Of a stretch of 12,147 nucleotides of DNA, positions 6,385-12,147 are shown piece after piece (the stretch's first letter is position 1; each line of letters begins with the position of its first letter). The translations under genes and the position numbers were made by a program. This stretch comes from DASZUC01 sp035547775. GTDB lineage: Bacteria; Patescibacteriota; Saccharimonadia; Saccharimonadales; UBA4665. Under the pieces are notes generated by a model. The model saw nothing but the letters and a program-made list of their open reading frames with translations, had not been told where the DNA came from and made no database searches. Where the stretch lies: assembly GCA_035547775.1 (NCBI GenBank), contig DASZUC010000026.1, positions 1 to 12,147 of the forward strand. The letters run 5' to 3'.

Positions 6385-7950
6385 CTATTGGCTTGTAGTT
6401 TTGGCGGGCACTTGATCAGCCCCAATCAGCACAATGAAATCAGCATTATAGACACCAGCGTACGGGTTGGTAGGGGTGAAATGATCGCCGTACAGCTTTT
6501 TGAGCAGTTTACGGGTGGCTGGGTCTTTGCCATTCGAAACATCAATAATTTCGGTGATGGAACGATTTTTAGTGGCGTCACCGATAGCTGCAACCAGTAA
6601 GTGGTTATTAGTGAGGCGCTGGCGCTGCTGGGCTGCTAGTCCGTCGGTAGCCGTAGCATTCAGCACCACTAATTGGGCCGACTCTCGAACCACCGGATTA
6701 TCGGACAGTTGACGCTGGAGGAAAGCTTGAATATCGGTGTAATTATCGACGCCAGCGGCTGGAGCCAGCGCCGAAACACCAGGCAAATCGTAGTTTTTAA
6801 GCAAGTTTTTGCCATCAGCATCGTTCAAACTGAGCGATTGAATACCGCTATTGTTGGTGGCTTTTACCAAATCGTACAAACGGTGTACTTCCGAGGTTTT
6901 GAAATCGGTTTTGACGTGATTGCCAATGGCGTCGGCCAGGCTAGAAAGCTTACCGGGGTTGGCCAGCACACTGGTAGTAAAAATCTTATTTTTCAACGCC
7001 ACCAGCATCATGCGCTGATTTTGAGTACGTTCAAAGTCACTCGCTATGAAGCCGTAGGAGCCGTAGGCGTCGCCACGAGCTCGGGCTAAGTCTAGAGCTT
7101 GCTCACCATTGAGCACATGCTGACCATTCGTCAATTTAACCAGTGGTCCATTGGTGGCATAGTCAATACTTGGGTCGTACAGACCACGAGGATCGTCACT
7201 ATGAATATTAACGGTAATGCCGCCCACAGCGTTCACGGCATCTTTCAGAGCCGAATAATTAATCAAGGCGTAGTAGTCAATGGGGATACCAAAGTCTTGT
7301 TGGATAATCTGTTCCAGGACGCCCATGCCACCGTGCGGATAACCATTGGCTCGGAAACGTTCGGTTTGACCCGCCACATAGGCATAGTTGAGTTTTTGAT
7401 GACCGGCACCCGGAATGTCCACCCAGAGGTCGCGGGGGAGACTCAGCATAAAGGCCGTGTGATTTTTGGTGTCAAGACTGAGCACCATAATGGAGTCAGT
7501 TAAGTTTGCGCCATCGTGACCAGGGTCATCGGCGGAGTTACCAGTGAGCAAAATGTTGACCCGGCCAACGTCTTCACCCTTTAACTTAGTAGTACTAAAG
7601 AGGCCGAACAGGCTGCCACCAAAAATTTTATGGGCATTGTATAGAAATTTGCCGCCCACATAACCGCCAACCAGCACCACAATAATGACCAAGCTAATTG
7701 CGGCTTGTTTGAGGTGCAGCTTGCGCTTCAAACGCTGCCAGCGACCACGTTTCACTACTGTCGCCGCTGTGGCGGGCCGTTGTGAACTTAGGGGGTCGTA
7801 GGCATAGGAACGAAGCGTGACGCCAACGTCAGGGAAATGCGAAGCTGCCGGGCGACGAACCGGACGCACTGGACGAGCCTGCGGTCTTGATTTTGGCGCT
7901 GCAGCGCGGAAGTCATCAATGAACTGATTGCGGGGCATAAACGTGGTCAT
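6385..7950 (-). CDS. LytR-Cps2A-Psr (LCP) family envelope protein with LytR_C domain
   Basis: The 521-residue protein has a basic, Pro/Arg-rich cytoplasmic tail (about 1-80), one membrane helix (about 82-104), an LCP catalytic domain (about 128-320) and a C-terminal LytR_C-type domain (about 425-512). LCP enzymes transfer polymers from polyprenyl carriers to peptidoglycan or surface sugars. Characteristic residues are visible: Asp152 in NLTDSIMVLSLD, Arg173 in LPRDLW, Arg290/Arg292 and Asp294 in LARARGD, and Arg308/Arg313 in DFERTQNQR. The family's usual length and order are kept, so the gene looks intact. The ATG at 7950 directly abuts a TATAAT box, so the mRNA probably starts inside the annotated coding sequence and the fifth codon, an ATG at 7938, may be the real start. 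Its neighbours are glycosyltransferases, consistent with a role in envelope glycopolymer attachment. Confidence 0.96.
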   Translation of the reverse strand: MTTFMPRNQFIDDFRAAAPKSRPQARPVRPVRRPAASHFPDVGVTLRSYAYDPLSSQRPATAATVVKRGRWQRLKRKLHLKQAAISLVIIVVLVGGYVGGKFLYNAHKIFGGSLFGLFSTTKLKGEDVGRVNILLTGNSADDPGHDGANLTDSIMVLSLDTKNHTAFMLSLPRDLWVDIPGAGHQKLNYAYVAGQTERFRANGYPHGGMGVLEQIIQQDFGIPIDYYALINYSALKDAVNAVGGITVNIHSDDPRGLYDPSIDYATNGPLVKLTNGQHVLNGEQALDLARARGDAYGSYGFIASDFERTQNQRMMLVALKNKIFTTSVLANPGKLSSLADAIGNHVKTDFKTSEVHRLYDLVKATNNSGIQSLSLNDADGKNLLKNYDLPGVSALAPAAGVDNYTDIQAFLQRQLSDNPVVRESAQLVVLNATATDGLAAQQRQRLTNNHLLVAAIGDATKNRSITEIIDVSNGKDPATRKLLKKLYGDHFTPTNPYAGVYNADFIVLIGADQVPAKTTSQ

Positions 7951-7956
7951 ATTATA
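7951..7956 (-). promoter_or_regulatory. -10 box abutting the LCP start codon
   Basis: A perfect TATAAT on the minus strand touches the first possible ATG (7950). A transcript starting about seven bases downstream would lose that ATG and would carry the next in-frame ATG (7938) after about five bases of leader. The -35 region is weak (TAGCTT at 17 bases). The 126-base space up to 8076 also holds the divergent promoter of the glycosyltransferase; I see nothing else in it. Confidence 0.5.
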
Positions 7957-8054
7957 CGGACTTTAGCGGCCAGAAGCTAACTTTTTGGACGAGAACTCAG
8001 TCAATCCTCAGCCACAACCTGTGTAATCGGGTAGTATTTTCGACCTCTATCGGC

Positions 8055-8076
8055 TATACTGTCAAGTAAGGTTTAT
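8055..8076 (+). promoter_or_regulatory. Candidate -10 box and ribosome-binding site for the family-2 glycosyltransferase
   Basis: TATACT (8055-8060) has only a poor -35 candidate (TAGTAT, 8032-8037). The predicted leader is about ten bases and contains AAGG (8068-8071) five bases before the ATG. Unlike several other first genes, this one has room for a Shine-Dalgarno contact. Confidence 0.45.
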
Positions 8077-9021
8077 ATGAGACTTGTGATCCAAATTCCG
8101 TGTCTGAACGAAGGGGGCACTCTGCCTCTGGTGTTGAAGTCCATCCCTAAAAAGATTCCTGGCATCGACAAAATTATTGTCCTGGTGATTGACGATGGCT
8201 CCACGGACGACACCGTTAACATCGCTCGTAAATACGGCGTTGAGCACTTTGTACACCATAACCGTAACCAAGGCCTTGGCCGCTCCTTCCACGACGGCGT
8301 TCTGAAAGCTTTGGAGCTTGGTGCCGACATTGTGGTGAACACTGACGGCGACAACCAATATCCACAAAGTCGTATTGCCGATCTAGTACAGCCCATTCTG
8401 GCCGGAGAAGCAGACATTGTGATTGGCGATCGTCAAACCCATACCATTGACCATTTCTCGCCCATGAAGAAGTTGTTGCAGCGCGTGGGTAGCGGCGTGG
8501 TCAATATTGCGGCGGGCACTAAATTGCCCGATGCCGTGAGCGGTTTTCGCGCCTACAGCCGTGAATCACTATTGCGCCTCAACACCATCACTCGCTTCAG
8601 CTACTGCACCGAGACTATTATCCAAGCTGGTGTAAAGGGTTTGCACATTGTCAGCATGCCGGTCGACACCAATCCGCCCCTCCGACCATCACGTCTATTC
8701 AAATCACACTGGCAACACGTTCGAAAATCAGCTATCACCATCATTCGTGCCTACATTATGTATAAGCCTTACATGGTCTTTGGTTCGCTCGGTGGACTAT
8801 TGTTCGTGATTGGTCTCGTGCCATTTGCTCGCTTTATTTACTTTAGTGTCCAGGAAGGCACCACGCGCGGTCACTTGCAGTCACTGCTGATTGGTTCGGT
8901 TTTGATGATTGGCGCTTTCTTGTGCTTCGTACTCAATATCGTAGCCGACTTAATTCGTATTAATCGTGTGCTGGTTGAAGACAACTTAGAGCAAACCAAG
9001 CGCCAACGTTTCGGGCGCTAA
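8077..9021 (+). CDS. Family-2 glycosyltransferase, polyprenyl-phosphate sugar synthase type
   Basis: The 314-residue protein has an N-terminal GT-A catalytic domain (about 1-215) and two C-terminal membrane helices (about 233-257 and 268-292). Visible motifs are IPCLNEGGTL (7-16), the nucleotide-binding DDGSTDDT (39-46), the metal-binding TDGDNQYP (89-96, DxD-type Asp90/Asp92) and SGFRAY (155-160). This arrangement matches DPM1/GtrB-like enzymes, which move a sugar from UDP or GDP to a polyprenyl phosphate on the inner membrane face. The sugar cannot be told from sequence by eye. The gene ends in TAA, overlapping the stop of the convergent GT-C gene by four bases. The pairing with a GT-C enzyme suggests that the lipid-linked sugar made here is used on the outer face. 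Confidence 0.93.
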   Translation: MRLVIQIPCLNEGGTLPLVLKSIPKKIPGIDKIIVLVIDDGSTDDTVNIARKYGVEHFVHHNRNQGLGRSFHDGVLKALELGADIVVNTDGDNQYPQSRIADLVQPILAGEADIVIGDRQTHTIDHFSPMKKLLQRVGSGVVNIAAGTKLPDAVSGFRAYSRESLLRLNTITRFSYCTETIIQAGVKGLHIVSMPVDTNPPLRPSRLFKSHWQHVRKSAITIIRAYIMYKPYMVFGSLGGLLFVIGLVPFARFIYFSVQEGTTRGHLQSLLIGSVLMIGAFLCFVLNIVADLIRINRVLVEDNLEQTKRQRFGR

Positions 9022-10532
9022 AGAAACAGGTCGGGTGAGCGGTAGCCGGGTACAACCGGGCCAAGAAAACGCTGTGCGGCATAGTTAACATCGTGAATCG
9101 TCTGGTTAGGCCAATACCAGGCATCGCTGCTACGTAACATGTAGGTGAGCGCGCCACCACCCCACACTAGACAGAGTAAGGCCAAGCCCGCCATCCAAGC
9201 CCTGGAGGAAAGAGTCCGCAAGGCTTGACGCCAGGCAAGTGCCAACCAAACCAGTATAGGCAATAACACTGGCAGCAAATAACGACCGTTGATAGCTACT
9301 GCCTGGCCGGTACGTACAAAGGCCTGGTATTCAACCAGCCACAGGGCCGCAATATAAATCACCGCTGACAGCATCGCCAAAAAGAGCAGGGGATGGCGCC
9401 GACGATTGAGGAACTGTCGACCATAGCGCACGGCCACTACTAACGAGCCAGCAGCAACAGCAATGGCTGCCAAACTTGGAATCAGTAGCGGCCCACGAGT
9501 TTCAAATTCCGTACCTGGCCCATCAACCGCAAAGAACAAACGCAACCACATGCCATAGAACCAGTCAGCCGTAAAAACGAGTGGACTATGTGGACCATGC
9601 GTGTTGGCTTGCGCAAACGTGTAATCGCGGATCCACGGGCCGTAGGCACTACATGCCTGGACATTGAGCACTTTATTACAACTTGGTGTTGGCGTGTGAT
9701 AGCGCAAGGTATTGATGGCGTAGCGTTCACTAAACATAGCAAACGATAGGCAAAGCAGCGCCACCAATCCCCAACGCAGTCGACGGCTGAGTGCTCGCCA
9801 ACTGTCGAGAATAGCTCTTATAAATACTTGCCGATGTGCATATGCCTGACGAAATTCTAAGTGTAGGTAAATCATAATTGCCAAGAAAATTGGCAAGAAG
9901 GCATACTTCACCAAGCTAGTTAATAAACAGACAATGGCCAGAAGCAGCACTCGACGACCATTAAGCCGTCGTTGCGCACGCAGTTCATCCACAATGCGCA
10001 TTGTCAGCTCCAGTGTGATTGCTATCAATGGCAGAAGTAAGTCATCATAGTTAATTTGAGCCGCCAGCAGTGGCACAACTGGAATTAACACAAAGACTGC
10101 ACAACAGAAATTCAGTAGAGCAGCTGAGGCGCCAGTCCGTTGGAGCAGTCGTCGAAATAGCACTACCCCTAAAGTAAATAGCGCGATGTCAATGCCACGC
10201 AAACACAATACTTGAATAGTTTGATCATGCGTGAACAGGCTGATAAAGCGATAAGGAAGACTCATCACATATTGGTACAAGTATGATGGGTCACGAGCTA
10301 CCGCACCAAACATATTGGCACCGGCCGGCTGGTGGGCCCAAAATGGCCACAGATGATGCGCATAGAGTCGAATAATGCCGAAGTGAAAATCTTCATCGAA
10401 AGCCATTGGATATCGTCCGCTCAGTGCCAACCAGGTGGCCTGCAGCACCAAAACCACCATGGTGGCCCGGAAAAAGCGTGGCGAAGCCAACACACGCACG
10501 AAATGACCAGCAGATTTGGCAGACTTTTTCAT
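9018..10532 (-). CDS. GT-C-type membrane glycosyltransferase (ArnT/PMT-like)
   Basis: This 504-residue protein has many membrane helices. After the first helix (about 22-38) comes YPMAFDEDFHFGI (41-53), whose Asp46-Glu47-Asp48 in the first extracytoplasmic loop resembles the catalytic acidic motif of GT-C enzymes such as protein O-mannosyltransferases and ArnT. These use polyprenyl-phosphate sugars outside the membrane. The length is near the family's usual range for a form with no large soluble C-terminal domain. The acceptor (protein, lipid or polymer) cannot be inferred. It converges with, and overlaps by four bases, the GT2 gene that may make its donor. It starts with ATG-AAA-AAG and shares a 100-base divergent promoter region with the OmpR-type regulator. 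Confidence 0.86.
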   Translation of the reverse strand: MKKSAKSAGHFVRVLASPRFFRATMVVLVLQATWLALSGRYPMAFDEDFHFGIIRLYAHHLWPFWAHQPAGANMFGAVARDPSYLYQYVMSLPYRFISLFTHDQTIQVLCLRGIDIALFTLGVVLFRRLLQRTGASAALLNFCCAVFVLIPVVPLLAAQINYDDLLLPLIAITLELTMRIVDELRAQRRLNGRRVLLLAIVCLLTSLVKYAFLPIFLAIMIYLHLEFRQAYAHRQVFIRAILDSWRALSRRLRWGLVALLCLSFAMFSERYAINTLRYHTPTPSCNKVLNVQACSAYGPWIRDYTFAQANTHGPHSPLVFTADWFYGMWLRLFFAVDGPGTEFETRGPLLIPSLAAIAVAAGSLVVAVRYGRQFLNRRRHPLLFLAMLSAVIYIAALWLVEYQAFVRTGQAVAINGRYLLPVLLPILVWLALAWRQALRTLSSRAWMAGLALLCLVWGGGALTYMLRSSDAWYWPNQTIHDVNYAAQRFLGPVVPGYRSPDLFL

Positions 10533-10546
10533 AATTTCTTACCCAT

Positions 10547-10552
10547 AGTATA
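10547..10552 (-). promoter_or_regulatory. Candidate -10 box for the GT-C gene
   Basis: TATACT on the minus strand lies 14 bases before the ATG at 10532. The -35 candidate at 17 bases (TAAGTT) is weak. The predicted leader is about seven bases with no clear ribosome-binding site. Confidence 0.4.
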
Positions 10553-10592
10553 GACACAAACTGGGTGAAAACTTAAAACAATGCTGCCCAGC

Positions 10593-10625
10593 TTTACAGC
10601 TAATTTTCATTGAAATCTTTATAAT
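10593..10625 (+). promoter_or_regulatory. Promoter with OmpR-type direct repeat before the response regulator
   Basis: A perfect TATAAT (10620-10625) lies seven bases before the ATG at 10633, implying a leaderless mRNA. No good -35 box is present at the normal distance. Instead TTTACA (10593-10598) and TTTTCA (10604-10609) form a direct repeat with 11-base start-to-start spacing, the usual half-site spacing of OmpR-family regulators. This suggests that the regulator activates its own gene. Confidence 0.5.
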
Positions 10626-10632
10626 AGGGGTC

Positions 10633-11310
10633 ATGCGAATACTGGTGATTGAAGATGAACCCAAAATTGCCCAAGCCGTGAAGCGCGGCTTAGAGTTGAA
10701 GGGCTTTGCCGTCGACATGGTGCACGACGGTGAGAGCGGCCTGGCCTATGGTCGTGATGCCGATTACGACGCCATTATTTTGGATCGCATGCTACCGGGC
10801 ATGGATGGCATGGCCCTTTGCCAGCAATTGCGACAAGAAGGCATAGCCACACCCATCTTGATGCTGACCGCTCGCGGTACCATTGGTGATAAAGTCGATG
10901 GCTTGAATAGTGGTGCAGACGATTACCTGGTTAAACCATTCTCGTTTGATGAGTTAACCGCCCGAGTCCGGGCCTTGCTACGCCGACCAATCAAACACGT
11001 CGGCACTCAGTTACAAGTCGATAATTTAACGCTCGATACCAATACCTATGCCGTGCAACGCGGCAATACGCCAATTAAGCTGTCGCATAAAGAATTTGCC
11101 CTACTTGAATATCTCATGCACCATAGCAATCAAGTCGTCACCAAAGACATGATTATTAATCATGTCTGGGACGAAAGTGCCGACATTTTACCCAATACCA
11201 TCGAGGTCTATATTGGTTATTTGCGCAATAAGATTGATCGACCTTTTCCTAACAGCCCGGCCCTGCTACAGACCTTGCGTGGCTTTGGCTACAAGTTGGC
11301 GGCGGAGTAA
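10633..11310 (+). CDS. OmpR/PhoB-family response regulator
   Basis: The 225-residue protein has an N-terminal receiver (about 1-115) with acidic pocket Glu7/Asp8, phosphorylation site Asp51 in ILDRMLPGMDG, switch Thr79 in LMLTAR and Lys101 in LVKPFSF. A C-terminal winged helix of the Trans_Reg_C type follows (about 127-223), with the typical KLSHKEFALLEYL, VWDESADILPNTIEVYIGYLRNKI and TLRGFGYKL segments. Length and order are standard. It binds DNA as a dimer on direct repeats, and such a repeat lies in its own promoter. The kinase gene follows after a six-base gap on the same strand and is the expected partner. The mRNA is probably leaderless. Confidence 0.97.
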   Translation: MRILVIEDEPKIAQAVKRGLELKGFAVDMVHDGESGLAYGRDADYDAIILDRMLPGMDGMALCQQLRQEGIATPILMLTARGTIGDKVDGLNSGADDYLVKPFSFDELTARVRALLRRPIKHVGTQLQVDNLTLDTNTYAVQRGNTPIKLSHKEFALLEYLMHHSNQVVTKDMIINHVWDESADILPNTIEVYIGYLRNKIDRPFPNSPALLQTLRGFGYKLAAE

Positions 11311-11316
11311 GCAGTC

Positions 11317-12147
11317 ATGTTTCGCTCGGCAACTTTCAAACTCACCATGTGGTACCTCGCTATTGTGATGGCCATCAGTTTGAGTTTTAGCGCAGTTTTG
11401 TATCATGTGGCAGCCGGTGAGCTGCAACGCGGCTTGAACCGCGCCACGCTGAGGATTGACCGGGCTTTTCCGGTATTTAATAATTCACCGTTGCTACAAC
11501 CAGATACCGACTACAGCAATGGTACTCATCGGCTGCTTTTCAGGTTAGTGAGTTTAAACATTATCGTCCTCGTTGGCGCTGGAGCAGCTAGTTATTGGCT
11601 GGCACGCCGGACATTGGAACCGATTGAAGCGGCCCATGAACAGCAAAAACGGTTTACGGCCGACGTCAGCCACGAGCTACGCACGCCATTGACGGCCTTG
11701 CGCATGGAGAGTGAGGTAGCTCTACTGAATAGCAAAACCAGCGCCAGCGAACTGCGCGGCACCCTGCAAAGCAACTTGGAGGAAATCGGTAAACTTGAAG
11801 TACTCATCAACAATTTACTCCGGCTCACGCAACTGGAAGCCGATGAATTACAACAAGCTTTTAAGCCCCTCAACATCCATAGCGTAGTGACCCAAGCCGT
11901 TGAGCAAGTCGCCCCGATAGCCAAACTACATAAGATTCAAGTATCCAGCGATGTACCAGCTGCGACGCTTACTGGCGATCATGACAGTCTAGTGCAGTTA
12001 GTGGTCATTCTGCTCGACAATGCCATCAAATACAGTCCGCACGGCACCGCCGTGCAAGTACAGAGCCAAGAGCAAGATGGCGAGCTTCAATTGGTCATTA
12101 TTGATCATGGCAAGGGCATCGCGCCTAAAGCTTTGCAGCATGTCTTT
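11317..12147 (+). CDS. Membrane sensor histidine kinase, incomplete at the window edge
   Basis: The frame is open from the ATG at 11317 to the end of the window (277 codons); the C-terminus is missing. The N-terminus has a membrane helix (about 9-31), a short extracytoplasmic stretch of about 40 residues and a second helix (about 74-96). The HisKA domain has His119 in VSHELRTPL. The HATPase domain has the N box LLDNAIKYSP (Asn235) and the G1 box DHGKG (263-267); the G2 box lies beyond the edge. Only a stub of a HAMP-like linker, LARRTLEPIEAAHEQQ, separates the second helix from the kinase core. It is preceded by GGAG (11304-11307) nine bases before the start and lies six bases after the OmpR-type regulator, with which it forms a two-component pair. 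Confidence 0.94.
   Translation, partial: MFRSATFKLTMWYLAIVMAISLSFSAVLYHVAAGELQRGLNRATLRIDRAFPVFNNSPLLQPDTDYSNGTHRLLFRLVSLNIIVLVGAGAASYWLARRTLEPIEAAHEQQKRFTADVSHELRTPLTALRMESEVALLNSKTSASELRGTLQSNLEEIGKLEVLINNLLRLTQLEADELQQAFKPLNIHSVVTQAVEQVAPIAKLHKIQVSSDVPAATLTGDHDSLVQLVVILLDNAIKYSPHGTAVQVQSQEQDGELQLVIIDHGKGIAPKALQHVF

Noticed and set aside
6010..7503. Several plus-strand frames of 130-200 codons opposite the Crp and LCP genes
   Set aside because: They are antisense to two well-recognised genes, show no domain of their own and lack ribosome-binding sites.
1..12147. CRISPR array, insertion sequence, tRNA or prophage genes
   Set aside because: No regular spaced repeats, transposase or integrase motifs, cloverleaf or phage proteins were found on either strand.

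Overview
The window is about 12 kb of compact bacterial chromosome with roughly balanced base composition. It holds twelve protein-coding genes, one of them cut off by the right edge and the first possibly cut by the left edge, plus one structured non-coding RNA. Genes are packed tightly: all three convergent gene pairs overlap at their stop codons, and several genes appear to have no 5' leader. The standard genetic code fits, because no full-length protein needs UGA as a sense codon. All twelve visible stops are TAA (8) or TAG (4). A LytR-Cps2A-Psr envelope protein, an OmpR-type two-component pair and a polyprenyl-phosphate glycosyltransferase point to a bacterium with a Gram-positive-type wall. 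The compactness and the look of the hypothetical proteins suggest a Patescibacteria/Saccharibacteria (TM7)-like lineage, but this is inference and there is no marker gene to prove it.

Layout, left to right. (1) 11-673 is a membrane-anchored surface protein of unknown function, followed by a long hairpin terminator. (2) 779-938 is a predicted small structured RNA with its own candidate promoter and a very strong intrinsic terminator. Two parts of it closely resemble the extreme 3' end of 23S rRNA. (3) 973-1635 is a five-helix membrane protein, convergent with 1632-2573, an MprF/AglD-type flippase-like membrane protein. (4) 2813-5657 is a probable signalling operon: an eight-helix membrane protein, a 90-residue helical protein, a soluble PAS histidine kinase and a stand-alone CheY-like receiver. 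(5) 5647-6336 (Crp/Fnr-type regulator) and 6385-7950 (LCP protein) lie on the minus strand. (6) 8077-9021 (family-2 glycosyltransferase with two membrane helices) converges on 9018-10532 (GT-C-type membrane glycosyltransferase). (7) 10633-12147+ is an OmpR-family response regulator followed by its membrane histidine kinase, incomplete at the right edge.

Together the genes describe an envelope and signalling neighbourhood. One glycosyltransferase probably makes a lipid-linked sugar, the GT-C enzyme could transfer it outside the membrane, and the LCP protein could attach polymer to the wall. Two two-component systems and a Crp-type regulator would govern responses. The items most worth a second look are the 23S-tail-like small RNA with two mutually exclusive pairings, and the four-gene operon, in which a multi-helix membrane protein and a small adaptor-like protein may supply input to a kinase that has no membrane segment of its own.
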